In this document: one piece after another, positions 9,012 through 17,401 of the stretch
How positions within the stretch are numbered: position 1 is the first letter of the stretch
Layout: each line of letters opens with the position of its first letter
Assembly: GCA_036495685.1 (NCBI GenBank)
Contig: DASXMJ010000172.1
Span: 42,781-106,780, forward strand
From: Candidatus Binataceae bacterium
GTDB taxonomy: Bacteria; Desulfobacterota; Binatia; Binatales; Binataceae
DNA: 64,000 bases
Direction of reading: 5' to 3'
Program-made: the position numbers and the translations under genes
Notes under the pieces: generated by a model
Told to the model about the DNA's origin: nothing
What the model saw: only the letters and a program-made list of their open reading frames with translations
Database searches by the model: none

Positions 9012-10049
9012 CTAATCGGCTCGACCAGCCGCGACAGGACGCGCGGGGTTGGACCGGTGGGCCTTGCTGCTCGCCAGGATGGCGCGCTTGTGGTCGGTGA
9101 AAGATTTGGAAAACACATGAGTTCCGTCGTCGCGTGCCACGAAATAAAGGAAGTTCGATTGCGCGGGATATAGCGCGGCTTCTATAGACTTCAGGCCCGG
9201 ACTCGCGATCGGCCCCGGCGGAAGACCTGCTATTTCGTAGGTATTGAATGCGCTCGGAGTTTTCACTGCCTGGGCGGCTGCACCGACGGTTCCATCCAAA
9301 CTATACTCAGCGGTCGGATCGGATTGAAGCGGCATTCCCAGTCTGAGCCGATTGTAAAACACCCCGGCAATCAGCGGCCGCTCCCCCGGTACTTTTGCCT
9401 CCCGCTCGACGATCGAGGCCATGGTCACAACCTGACGCGTGTTCAGTCCTAGCTCGAACATCCGCGCTTCCACCAGCGGTGTCAGCACCCGAAAGAACCG
9501 CGACAGCATCGCAAACAAGATCTGGTCGGCCGAGGCGTGCGGCGAAAAACGGTAGGTCGCCGGAAAGAGGTAACCCTCCGCCCCTAGCGGCATAAGTCCC
9601 AGCGCGCGGACCAGCGCACCGGCGCGCGCGGCATCCTCGAAATCGCCTTGGCACACCAAGCCCGCAGCCTCCAGACGCTCTCCTATCTGATGAACGGTTA
9701 GACCCTCGGGTACGACGACCGTTACGACCATGAAGTCGCCCGCGACCAGGTGGTGCATCACGTTCGGAATCCGTTCCCCGCCTTTGAACTCATAGTCTCC
9801 CGGTTTGATCCGACGCGCACTCCCCGTGAACTGCCCATAGAGTTGGATAGCGAGGGCGCTGCGAACGGCGCCCGCCGCGGCGAGCTTGTGCGCCACCGAT
9901 CGAAACGATTCACCTTTTTCGATCGTTACGCTGCGGGGAGTCGCGAAAATCTCGGTCGGGGTGAGCCAATAGAATTCAAATGCCGCAATTGCGGCGAAGG
10001 CGATCGCTGCGAGTCCCAGTAGAGCGATGATTGCTTTCAGCTTCCGCAT
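9012..10049 (-). CDS. mltG: Endolytic murein transglycosylase MltG (YceG-like)
   Basis: MltG cuts nascent peptidoglycan strands and so terminates glycan polymerisation at the inner membrane. The 345-residue protein has one N-terminal membrane helix (about residues 7-28). A LysM-like small domain follows (PRSVTIEKGESFRSVA), and then the YceG catalytic domain. The conserved ASIVERE motif at 211-217 carries the catalytic glutamate, and the FYNRL and DPT motifs that follow are intact. Length matches the family. It lies 58 bases downstream of ruvX on the same strand. The mltG-ruvX proximity recurs in many bacteria, which supports both calls. Confidence 0.93.
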   Translation of the reverse strand: MRKLKAIIALLGLAAIAFAAIAAFEFYWLTPTEIFATPRSVTIEKGESFRSVAHKLAAAGAVRSALAIQLYGQFTGSARRIKPGDYEFKGGERIPNVMHHLVAGDFMVVTVVVPEGLTVHQIGERLEAAGLVCQGDFEDAARAGALVRALGLMPLGAEGYLFPATYRFSPHASADQILFAMLSRFFRVLTPLVEARMFELGLNTRQVVTMASIVEREAKVPGERPLIAGVFYNRLRLGMPLQSDPTAEYSLDGTVGAAAQAVKTPSAFNTYEIAGLPPGPIASPGLKSIEAALYPAQSNFLYFVARDDGTHVFSKSFTDHKRAILASSKAHRSNPARPVAAGRAD

Positions 10050-10081
10050 CGGATGGTGCCCCGGCGCGCCAGCCTCCTTAT

Positions 10082-10121
10082 GCGATTATGACGAATTTCC
10101 TCAGCGATTATGACGAATTTC
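10082..10121. repeat. 22-base tandem duplication at the ruvX stop codon
   Basis: The 18-base unit GCGATTATGACGAATTTC occurs at 10082-10099 and again, base for base, at 10104-10121, a period of 22. The right copy encodes the last codons and TAA of ruvX. The left copy repeats the same bases just after that stop. This looks like a recent slippage or short tandem duplication of the gene's 3' end. No regulatory role is evident. Confidence 0.8.
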
Positions 10122-10524
10122 GATGCGCCGCGAGCCATTCTTCAAGTATGATCGTAGCAGCTACAGCATCAACGGCGGTTTTGCGATGCCGCTTGCGGCG
10201 ATGATCCGAAAGCCGCTCGCGTGCTTCAAAGCTGGTCAAGCGCTCGTCGGTGTAATCGACGGGCAGATGCAAGTGGGTTGCGAGTTGCGCCCCGAAGGTC
10301 CGCGCGGCTCGTGCAGAGGAACCTTCGGTGCCGTCCATGTTGAGCGGCAGACCAACCACCAGCTGGCTGGCTGCACGCGAGCTGATCCAACTTCCTAGCT
10401 GCTCGAGGTCCTTGTCCAGGGATACTCGGGTTATCGTGCCCAGGGGATAAGCCGCGGAATCTGTGGACTCGGCGATGGCGAGCCCTATGCGACGCTTTCC
10501 GAAATCGATTGCAATGATAGCCAT
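10108..10524 (-). CDS. ruvX: RuvX/YqgF-type Holliday-junction resolvase-like protein
   Basis: A 138-residue RNase H-fold protein beginning MAIIAIDFGKRRIGLAIAES, the YqgF signature with the first acidic active-site residue at D7. A second motif, VVGLPLNMDGTEG, and the C-terminal DERLTSFEA stretch with DAVAA are also present, so all acidic active-site positions appear kept. The family is implicated in pre-16S rRNA processing and, by structure, in Holliday-junction cleavage. It is divergent from the M23 peptidase gene, with 43 bases between the starts. The C-terminus ends in the duplicated segment described at 10082-10121. Confidence 0.92.
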   Translation of the reverse strand: MAIIAIDFGKRRIGLAIAESTDSAAYPLGTITRVSLDKDLEQLGSWISSRAASQLVVGLPLNMDGTEGSSARAARTFGAQLATHLHLPVDYTDERLTSFEARERLSDHRRKRHRKTAVDAVAATIILEEWLAAHRNSS

Positions 10525-10567
10525 GTCGGAGCGTCCGTACAGATAGAGTCGTCAGGACACCTATAGA

Positions 10568-12082
10568 ATGTCGCGATATGTTAAACAAATCGTCGCAAGT
10601 AGTTGCTTTCGTAGCCTAAATGCCTTAATTTGGCGCCCGATGCATTCTCGGGGGAGAAGCAGAGAGGGGTTCGTGCGCGCCCTCACGGCGTTGGTGGTTG
10701 GTGTCTTAGCGACTATCGCGGCTTTGCATCTTTTTGTACGCCCCGACCCGCAGCCGGAGACCCTGGCGCTCAGCGACATTTTTGCGGGCCGCCCGGAAGT
10801 GGCAGCACTGGAAGCTCCGGAAACCACCGCCGATCCCGCGCCCACCGCGATAACGATAAGCCTCACCCTCGATCGTACCGCCTCAGTCTCCGCTTACCTG
10901 CGCGATGCGGGTATCGACTCCGATGAGGCGCGGCGCTGGAGTCTGGTTTTCCAGAGTGCTGCGGCGACCCGGGTTCTCTCTCGCGATCATCCGCTGACAC
11001 TCTACAAGGATCCGGAGACCGGTGAGTTGCGTGGTCTCAAGTATGATGTTGATTTGCAGACCAGCGTCACGGTTGCCAACCTCGGCAATATGGTGATCAA
11101 AGCAGCCGTGCTTCCGATCGAATATTACATCAGACCCGTGGAGATGAGTTTCGAGGTCAAAGAAGACTTCAAGCATGCGGCAGCGCGTCAAGGAGTTCCC
11201 TCACCAATTGTGGACTCGCTGCTCGATGCATTCACCGACCGCAGTGGCGTGGCGCCGTTGAAGCCCGGTTCGGGAGTGAAGGTTATCTACCAGGAGAAGA
11301 TCAGCCGCGACGGCAGCTATCATCTGGTGGGGGACGTGGAGGCTGCGCAGGTCCATTTCGGCTCGCGCACCCTGAGCGCTTACGCGTTTCGTGATGAGCA
11401 TGGCAGCGCCCACCTCTACGATGAGCATGGACGTGCGCTCGGTCCGCAGTCGCTGCGCTTCCCGCTCAATTTTCAGTACATTACCTCGGGCTTTACCTAC
11501 CATCGCTATCATCCACTTCTGCATATCTATCGGCCGCACTTAGGAGTCGATCTCGTCGCGCAATACGGCACTCCGGTCAGAGCAATAGCTGATGGCAAGG
11601 TGGAACAGGCCGGCTGGGCAGGAGAACTGGGCAACGCGATTCGCATAGAGCATCAGCGCGGCATGAGCAGCATCTATGGGCACCTTTCGAGCATCAGTCC
11701 CGATGTTCATGAGAACGCGTGGGTGCACCTGGGTCAGGTCATAGGCTGGGTTGGTTCGACCGGGCTGTCCACCGGACCGCACCTCCATTTTGCTCTCGAG
11801 CGCGAAGGCAACTACGTCGATCCGCTAACCGAAAAGCTAGGGGTAAACCATCAGGTGTCTCCGCGGATGCGCGATTTGTTCAACGACTTGCGACATCGGT
11901 ATGAACTGGCGCTCGCAAAACTTCCCGATCTCGGCGCCCGCTTCGCTCCGGGCGAGGGGCGCACATCGGGAGGTTATCGCGTGACTATTGGTCATTCGCG
12001 TCGCGGCGGCCATCACGCCGGGACTCGAGCAACTGGCGACTTCGCTCCCACCGGCACCGGTACGAACGAAGGCGCGATGTAG
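10568..12082 (+). CDS. M23 family metallopeptidase, membrane-anchored
   Basis: A zinc peptidase probably acting on peptidoglycan cross-links in the periplasm. An N-terminal helix near residues 37-55 (LTALVVGVLATIAALHLF) anchors it. An OapA/LysM-like middle region follows, then the LytM/M23 domain at about residues 310-430. Its zinc ligands are visible: the H and D of the PHLGVD motif, and the HLH of GPHLHFAL. Intact ligands suggest an active enzyme, not a degenerate EnvC- or NlpD-type activator. The ATG at 10568 has an AGGA 11 bases upstream; an ATG at 10640 is an alternative that still keeps the helix. The C-terminal 50 residues are low-complexity and Gly/Thr/Arg-rich. Confidence 0.87.
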   Translation: MSRYVKQIVASSCFRSLNALIWRPMHSRGRSREGFVRALTALVVGVLATIAALHLFVRPDPQPETLALSDIFAGRPEVAALEAPETTADPAPTAITISLTLDRTASVSAYLRDAGIDSDEARRWSLVFQSAAATRVLSRDHPLTLYKDPETGELRGLKYDVDLQTSVTVANLGNMVIKAAVLPIEYYIRPVEMSFEVKEDFKHAAARQGVPSPIVDSLLDAFTDRSGVAPLKPGSGVKVIYQEKISRDGSYHLVGDVEAAQVHFGSRTLSAYAFRDEHGSAHLYDEHGRALGPQSLRFPLNFQYITSGFTYHRYHPLLHIYRPHLGVDLVAQYGTPVRAIADGKVEQAGWAGELGNAIRIEHQRGMSSIYGHLSSISPDVHENAWVHLGQVIGWVGSTGLSTGPHLHFALEREGNYVDPLTEKLGVNHQVSPRMRDLFNDLRHRYELALAKLPDLGARFAPGEGRTSGGYRVTIGHSRRGGHHAGTRATGDFAPTGTGTNEGAM

Positions 12083-12140
12083 CGCGAGCAAAGTCTTTCC
12101 AGCTGGCCGCTTTGTCCGAACCGGGCACGGAAACTTCGGG

Positions 12141-12956
12141 GTGAGCCGCGCTTTCGATACCGATTTCTTTGTCCCGCCGCGGCCACGGATTTTTGGACAT
12201 CGCGGCGCCGCCGGGGAATTTCCGGAAAACACCATGGTCTCCTTCGAGCGGGCGGTCCGCGCCGGCGCCATCTACCTGGAACTGGACGTCCATATGAGCC
12301 AGGACGGAGAAATCGTCGTGTCGCACGATGAGGGGCTGACCCGCACCTGCGGACGCGACGCGCTGATTCGCGAAATGAACTGGGCGGAGATTGAGGACGC
12401 CGACGCGGGATATATGCTCACCTTCGACGGAGGGGCGACATTTCCGTTTCGCGGGCGATCCATAAAAATTCCCCGCCTGATTGAGGTGCTGGGAGCATTT
12501 CTCAACGTAAACTACCTCATCGAGATCAAGCAGACGGAGCCGAGCCTGGTGTCACAACTGCTCGCGACCGTCGATGCGAGCCGCCTGCGCCGCAGGGTGT
12601 TGATCGCGTCTGAGTTTGACGAGCCCATCGGCGAGGTGCGGCACCTTGCCCCTCAAATCCCTACTAACTTCTCCTACGGTGAGGTCGCGGAGTTCCTGCA
12701 GGCGATGGCGGGGCAACGTCCCGGCTATGAGCCACGCGGTGCGGCGCTACAAATTCCGCCCGAGTACCAAGGATGGCGGCTGGTGACGACCGAAAGCGTC
12801 GAATTCGCGCATCGGGCCGCTGTTGAACTACATGTGTGGACGGTGAACGAAGAGAGCGAAATGAATTGGCTTCTTGAATGCGGCGTCGACGGCCTCATCT
12901 CGGACTTCCCGGCCCGCGCGCTGGCGGTCGCCCGTTCCAGGGGGCCGTTCAAATAA
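12141..12956 (+). CDS. Glycerophosphodiester phosphodiesterase
   Basis: A GDPD TIM-barrel enzyme that would split glycerophosphodiesters into sn-glycerol 3-phosphate and an alcohol. Visible motifs are GHRGAAGEFPENT near the N-terminus, the metal-binding ELDVH and the catalytic SHDEGL. The C-terminal ISDFPARAL strand completes the barrel. The open frame extends upstream to 11988, overlapping the M23 gene by 95 bases in another frame. I prefer the GTG at 12141, which follows the M23 stop at 12082, has GGAA upstream and leaves 14 residues before the PRIFGHRG strand. The protein is 271 aa, short but within range. No signal peptide is seen, so it is probably cytoplasmic. Confidence 0.82.
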   Translation: MSRAFDTDFFVPPRPRIFGHRGAAGEFPENTMVSFERAVRAGAIYLELDVHMSQDGEIVVSHDEGLTRTCGRDALIREMNWAEIEDADAGYMLTFDGGATFPFRGRSIKIPRLIEVLGAFLNVNYLIEIKQTEPSLVSQLLATVDASRLRRRVLIASEFDEPIGEVRHLAPQIPTNFSYGEVAEFLQAMAGQRPGYEPRGAALQIPPEYQGWRLVTTESVEFAHRAAVELHVWTVNEESEMNWLLECGVDGLISDFPARALAVARSRGPFK

Positions 12957-13076
12957 AGAAGTCAGTAGGTTTCGAAGACCTCGCGGAGGGAATTGAGGCG
13001 CACCGTTTTCAGTCGCGCGGAAGCTTTGTTACCATCGCCCTCACCCTGGTTTTCTGTTGCAAGAGGTGACTCGCTT

Positions 13077-14096
13077 ATGAAACTCGACACCGGTCTTTCC
13101 GCGCGCAATCTGCGCGACGTCCCCGCGGCCGCCAAGGCGGCAGAAGAGGCAGGATTTGATGCGATCTGGACGGCAGAGGCCGGTAACGACGGGTTTCTTC
13201 CCCTGGCGCTCATTGCCGAGCATACCAAGCGCATTAAGATGGGGCCTTCGGTTGCGATCGCTTTTCCGCGCAGCCCAATGGCGATGGCCTATACCGCGTG
13301 GGACCTGGCCGGAATGTCGGAGGGCCGATTCATCCTGGGCCTCGGCACCCAGGTGAAGGGCCACAATGAGCGTCGCTTCAGCGTGAAATGGGAAGCCCCG
13401 GTGCCTCGCTTGCGCGAATACGTTTTGTCCTTGCGCGCGATTTTCAAGTGCTGGTCGGAAGGTGGAACGAGGCTCAAGTTCGAGGGCAAGTATTACAACT
13501 TCTCACTGATGACCCCGTTCTTTACGCCACCCAAGCACAATTACCCTGACATCCCGATTTGGATCGCCGGGGTGAACCAATACATCCTGCGCTTGGCGGG
13601 TGAGCTGTGCGATGGCTTGCACGCGCACCCATTCAATTCGCCGAAGTACCTGCGCGAGTTCGTACTTCCACACATCGAACAAGGGCTCAAGAAGGCGGGA
13701 CGCAGTCGCAAGGACTTTCAGATCGGCACCACCGCGTTCGTGATCGTGGGTCGCAATCAGGATGAAATCGAACGCGCCAAGGCCGGGGTTCGCCAGCAGA
13801 TCGCGTTCTATGCCTCTACCCGGACCTACAAGGTGGTCCTCGACATGCACGGGTGGGGCGAGGTGTCGGCGCGCTTGAATGAAAAGGCCGCGAAAGGCGA
13901 TTGGGGTGGGATGGCCACAGAAATAACCGACGAGATGCTCGACACCTACGCGGTGGCTGGCACCTACGACGACATTGCCGACAAGGTGATGGCGCGTTAC
14001 GAAGGGCTGCTGGATCGGGTCGGGTTTTACATTCCTTACCGCGCCGGCCTCGACGATGCCGAGTGGCGCAAACTCACCCGCAGATTTAACGGATAG
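13077..14096 (+). CDS. LLM-class flavin-dependent oxidoreductase (TIGR03617-like)
   Basis: A luciferase-like monooxygenase-fold enzyme, probably F420- or flavin-dependent, of 339 residues. The opening [20 protein letters not shown] and the internal [16 protein letters not shown] stretch are typical of the TIGR03617 subfamily. The ATG at 13077 has GAGGTG 8 bases upstream and is preferred over an upstream in-frame ATG at 12993. The whole TIM barrel is present, ending in the [13 protein letters not shown] helix. Such genes are abundant in actinobacteria and in some uncultured proteobacterial relatives. The substrate cannot be inferred; no F420 biosynthesis gene lies in the window. Confidence 0.88.
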   Translation: MKLDTGLSARNLRDVPAAAKAAEEAGFDAIWTAEAGNDGFLPLALIAEHTKRIKMGPSVAIAFPRSPMAMAYTAWDLAGMSEGRFILGLGTQVKGHNERRFSVKWEAPVPRLREYVLSLRAIFKCWSEGGTRLKFEGKYYNFSLMTPFFTPPKHNYPDIPIWIAGVNQYILRLAGELCDGLHAHPFNSPKYLREFVLPHIEQGLKKAGRSRKDFQIGTTAFVIVGRNQDEIERAKAGVRQQIAFYASTRTYKVVLDMHGWGEVSARLNEKAAKGDWGGMATEITDEMLDTYAVAGTYDDIADKVMARYEGLLDRVGFYIPYRAGLDDAEWRKLTRRFNG

Positions 14097-14176
14097 AAGC
14101 TCGTACAACGCGCCGCGTCTTGGCGGTGCATCGCGCGCCCGGCCCGATGATCCGCGGGCAGGCGAAGGAGACCACA

Positions 14177-14731
14177 ATGAGCCGGATGAAACTGGCAACC
14201 GCGCCGACTTCTGTATTGCTCGTCATCTGCTCGGTCGCGCTGTCGATGACTGCGACGGCCCATGCCGAAAGCGCGAAGGCGACCGTTACCGAGATAAGCG
14301 CGAGCGGCACCGGAAACAACCTCGGGACGGTAACGTTTGCGGACAGCAAATGGGGCCTCCTGGTAACGCCCGATCTTTCCGGCCTTTCTCCAGGGGTGCA
14401 CGGATTCCACATTCATGCCAAGCCCGCGTGCGGACCGGCCGAGAATGAAGGCAAGATGGCAGCGGGCTTCGCGGCCGGCGGACACCTCGATCCGGCGCAA
14501 TCGAAAAAACATCTTGGTCCTTACGACGCCGATGGTCACCTGGGCGATTTGCCACCCCTGGTGGTTGCCGCCGACGGAAAAGCAACCCTGCCGGTGCTGG
14601 CCCCCCGGCTTAGCGTTAAAGATGTGACGGGCCATTCCATTATGATCCACGAGGGCGGAGACAACTACTCCGATCAACCCAAGCCGCTCGGGGGTGGCGG
14701 TGCGCGCATCGCCTGTGGCGTCATTCAGTAG
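14177..14731 (+). CDS. sodC: Periplasmic Cu-Zn superoxide dismutase
   Basis: SodC converts superoxide to hydrogen peroxide and oxygen outside the cytoplasm. The ATG at 14177 has GGAG 7 bases upstream. A signal peptide runs to about residue 30, with cleavage after AHA. Copper and zinc ligands are visible in HGFHIH, in the [21 protein letters not shown] segment, and in [13 protein letters not shown]. The disulfide cysteines are in KPACGP and ARIACGV. Length (184 aa) is normal. It lies 80 bases after the LLM gene on the same strand; a shared transcript is possible. Confidence 0.93.
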   Translation: MSRMKLATAPTSVLLVICSVALSMTATAHAESAKATVTEISASGTGNNLGTVTFADSKWGLLVTPDLSGLSPGVHGFHIHAKPACGPAENEGKMAAGFAAGGHLDPAQSKKHLGPYDADGHLGDLPPLVVAADGKATLPVLAPRLSVKDVTGHSIMIHEGGDNYSDQPKPLGGGGARIACGVIQ

Positions 14732-14805
14732 CGCTCCACGCGCCGCTGAGCGCGCGCCCGCCGCCTCGATGCGCGCCGACCGCCAAACCGATAGGCTTTG
14801 GTACG

Positions 14806-15651
14806 ATGCGCACGCAAGTGCTGTACGCTCGCGAACCGCGCTGGCGCGAGGTTGCGGAGCGCGCGGAGGAACTGGTCGCGAGTTCGGGCTTCACCCCCGT
14901 CAAGTCTGAGGGGCATACGATCGCCGGGGTGCTCCGCTTGGCCGATGGCAGCGCGGTCTTTATCAAGCGGTCGGCGCCGAGGTCGTGGCTGCGCGCAGCG
15001 CTCATGCCGATTGCCGGTTCACCGGCGGTGCGCGCCTTGAAAGGTGCCGCGTTGCTGGATGCGGCAGGAATTCCGCATCCCAGCCCGCTCGCGGCAGCGG
15101 AGACGGTTGGCAGAGGCGTGGTCCACGCGTCGTATCTGGTGAGTGAAGCGCTGTTGGATGGTGACACGCTGAGCCGCTTTGCGCTCGGGCCGGGTGAGAT
15201 CAAGGGCCGCGATGCACGCCGGCGGAGGCGGATCCTGGACAACGTCGCACGCCAAGTGCGGCGCATCCATGATGCTGGGCTCTACACGCGTGATCTGCAG
15301 GAAACCAACGTGATGGTTGCAGATGATGCGGGGCAGGGGTTTCGGGTGTGGTTCCTCGACCTGGAGGATTTCCGCCGGATCCGCCGACTCGGATGGCCGC
15401 AGCGGGCGCGCAACCTGATCCATCTTGATCGCAGCATCGGGCGCTTCCTATGCCGCGCCGCCCGCCTCGCCTTTCTGTACGCTTATCTCGGCGGCAAACC
15501 GGAGCGCGCTGACGCGCGCAGAATCGTCCACGAGCTACTGGTCCTGCGCGCGCAAATGGAACGCCGCCATTCGCGCGGCGCAGTCGCCACGCTCGCGACG
15601 ACTCATCCAGCGCGTACCGAAGCCTCCGGCTTGGACTCTGTGCGCGGTTAG
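14806..15651 (+). CDS. Kdo/WaaP-family lipopolysaccharide kinase-like protein
   Basis: A 281-residue protein-kinase-fold protein. The glycine-rich loop region is degenerate, but AVFIKRSAP carries a likely ATP-binding lysine. The catalytic loop reads IHDAGLYTRDLQETNVMV, with the expected D and N, and the metal-binding motif is FLDLED. This pattern fits the KdkA/WaaP/InaA group, which phosphorylates the heptose or Kdo of the lipopolysaccharide inner core. Other kinase-fold enzymes such as aminoglycoside phosphotransferases are less likely, because they usually have HGDLxxxN. It lies 17 bases before the VIT transporter gene. The substrate is not established. Confidence 0.75.
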   Translation: MRTQVLYAREPRWREVAERAEELVASSGFTPVKSEGHTIAGVLRLADGSAVFIKRSAPRSWLRAALMPIAGSPAVRALKGAALLDAAGIPHPSPLAAAETVGRGVVHASYLVSEALLDGDTLSRFALGPGEIKGRDARRRRRILDNVARQVRRIHDAGLYTRDLQETNVMVADDAGQGFRVWFLDLEDFRRIRRLGWPQRARNLIHLDRSIGRFLCRAARLAFLYAYLGGKPERADARRIVHELLVLRAQMERRHSRGAVATLATTHPARTEASGLDSVRG

Positions 15652-15668
15652 GCGGCGGACAAACGCTT

Positions 15669-16391
15669 ATGGCATTCACGGTTCGCAAGCGCGAGTACGA
15701 CCACCATACCGAACAGATTCATGCCGCCGGCGGGAGTTGGGTGCGTGACCTGATGCTTGGTCTTAACGACGGTCTGGTCGCCTCCTTCGCAGTTACCTCG
15801 GGTATCGCCGGAGCGTTTTCGTCCTCGCATATCGTGACCATGGCAGGCCTAGCGGAGATGCTCGGTGGCACCGTCTCGATGGGGCTGGCGGCATTCATTT
15901 CCGCACGCTCCGAATTTGAGTTCCATGAAAGCGAGATAGCTCGCGAACGCGATGAAATCGAAAAATGGCCGGATCGGGAACGCGACGAAATCAGAACCAT
16001 CTACCGCGGCAAGGGATTCTCCGGAGAGCTACTCGACCGAATCGTCGGGCACATCACTGCAGACCGCGAGCGCTGGGCGAACGTGATGATGCGCGAGGAG
16101 CTGGGCTTCGCCGCCGAGACCTTCGAGTCGCCGACCAAGTCGGCGCTAACCGTCGGCGCTTCGTTCCTTCTCGGCGCGGCGGTGCCGGTAACGCCTTATC
16201 TGTTCACGGAGCCGGCGCGCGGGGTTTTCGCCTCCGCGATCGTCACCATCGTCGTGTTGTTCGCGGTCGGCGCGGCGAAGACCATCATCACCAGCCGCCC
16301 GTGGTGGCGCAGCGGTCTGGAAAGCATGCTGAGCGGAGTCGTCGCGGCCAGCATAACCTACGCGGCGGGCCGGCTATTCGGCGCGCGATAA
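15669..16391 (+). CDS. VIT1/CCC1 family transporter
   Basis: A 240-residue membrane protein of the vacuolar-iron-transporter family, which moves Fe2+ or Mn2+. The signature DLMLGLNDGLVASFAVTSG is near the N-terminus. The second helix is followed by the long charged cytoplasmic segment (SEFEFHESEIARERDEIEK), where family members bind metal through glutamates. Three further helices complete the fold. It lies just after the Kdo-like kinase gene. A stem-loop with a short T-rich tail follows at 16453. Confidence 0.88.
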   Translation: MAFTVRKREYDHHTEQIHAAGGSWVRDLMLGLNDGLVASFAVTSGIAGAFSSSHIVTMAGLAEMLGGTVSMGLAAFISARSEFEFHESEIARERDEIEKWPDRERDEIRTIYRGKGFSGELLDRIVGHITADRERWANVMMREELGFAAETFESPTKSALTVGASFLLGAAVPVTPYLFTEPARGVFASAIVTIVVLFAVGAAKTIITSRPWWRSGLESMLSGVVAASITYAAGRLFGAR

Positions 16392-16452
16392 GCCACGGCA
16401 TTCCGGGCGCACAGCCCCTTCCTGTAAAAAATCAAGGCGAGTTTCCCCACGC

Positions 16453-16475
16453 GCCTCGATCGTCGAGGCATTCTT
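16453..16475 (+). terminator. Candidate rho-independent terminator after the VIT transporter gene
   Basis: A perfect 7-base stem (GCCTCGA / TCGAGGC) with a three-base loop is followed by ATTCTT. It lies in the 107 bases between two convergent genes. The T-run is short, so termination may be partial. Confidence 0.4.
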
Positions 16476-16498
16476 GTCGCGCCACTTTGCCTAAACCC

Positions 16499-16804
16499 TC
16501 AAGTCTCGACCAGAATGTCGTCACCTTCGACCTTTACCGCGAAGCATCCAACCGTGACGCTGGGATCGTCGAGATTCTTCCCGGTCGTAATGTCGTATTC
16601 CCAACCATGCCATGGACAGGTCACCTGGGTACCGTCCAACTCGCCTTCCGCGAGCGGGCCGCCGCGATGCTTGCAATCGTTCCCGATCGCGTAATATTTC
16701 CCGCCCGCATTGAAGAGCGCGATCTTTATGCCTGAAGCCTCGACGAGCTTACCGCTGCCTTCGGCGACGTCCGCGCGCGATGCAACTTTGACGAAGTTAC
16801 CCAC
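16499..16804 (-). CDS. Rieske 2Fe-2S ferredoxin
   Basis: A 101-residue small Rieske protein. The cluster ligands are C44 and H46 in DCKHRGG and C63 and H66 in CPWHGWEY, an exact CxH...CxxH pattern. The protein is soluble and lacks a membrane anchor, like the NirD or biphenyl-dioxygenase ferredoxins that carry electrons between a reductase and an oxygenase. The start is GTG, with GGAGGT about 10 bases upstream. No oxygenase partner is adjacent; the DoxX gene is divergent, 131 bases away. Confidence 0.92.
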   Translation of the reverse strand: MGNFVKVASRADVAEGSGKLVEASGIKIALFNAGGKYYAIGNDCKHRGGPLAEGELDGTQVTCPWHGWEYDITTGKNLDDPSVTVGCFAVKVEGDDILVET

Positions 16805-16935
16805 GATTTAGTCCACCTCCACGGCTGGCCCCACCGATTATTACGAGCCCCCGCACGCTCGGCAAATGGCCATGTTGCGCTTGTCGTGGCGCTGCGATAG
16901 TGGGGAGCATTCGCGAAGCCGCAGGGGAGGGGAAC

Positions 16936-17310
16936 ATGAGAGTCGCGCGACTGATTGCCAGAATTCTGCTCGGCCTGATCTTCACAGTCTTCGGACTCAA
17001 CGGGTTTTTGCACTTTCTGCCGATGCCGCCGATGAGCGGGCCGCCAGCAGATTTTTTCGGCGCCTTGTTCCACACCGGTTACATGATTCGGCTCATTTTC
17101 GCGGCGCAGGTTCTCGGGGGTGTCCTGATACTAATCGGCCTGTTCGTCCCACTCGCCCTTCTGATCCTGGCGCCGGTAATCGTGAACATTTTCCTTTTTC
17201 ACTTCTTCCTGGCGCCCAGCGGTCTGCCCTTGGCGTCGATAGTAGTGATACTTGAACTCTTTCTGGCCTGGAGCTATCGGGAAAAATTCGCGCCGCTCTT
17301 TTCGAGCTAG
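16936..17310 (+). CDS. DoxX-like membrane protein
   Basis: A 124-residue protein with four hydrophobic helices and a short polar loop (FLPMPPMSGPPADFFG) after helix 1, as in the DoxX/DoxD-like family. The ATG at 16936 lies close behind a GGGGAGGGG run that can act as Shine-Dalgarno. Family members are linked to thiosulfate oxidation or oxidative-stress complexes, but most have no known role. Convergent with argJ. Confidence 0.78.
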   Translation: MRVARLIARILLGLIFTVFGLNGFLHFLPMPPMSGPPADFFGALFHTGYMIRLIFAAQVLGGVLILIGLFVPLALLILAPVIVNIFLFHFFLAPSGLPLASIVVILELFLAWSYREKFAPLFSS

Positions 17311-17401
17311 GAATCTGCCCCGCAGCAGACCGACTTGGCACTTTGACGCGAATTCAACGCCCCGCCGATGGCGTAGGCCGGCGGACCATAAAGCGCGGCC
17401 T

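Noticed and set aside
11988..12140. N-terminal extension of the GDPD gene overlapping the M23 gene by 95 bases
   Set aside because: The extension has no family-like residues before the PRIFGHRG strand, and a GTG at 12141 lies after the M23 stop. The overlap is probably not translated.
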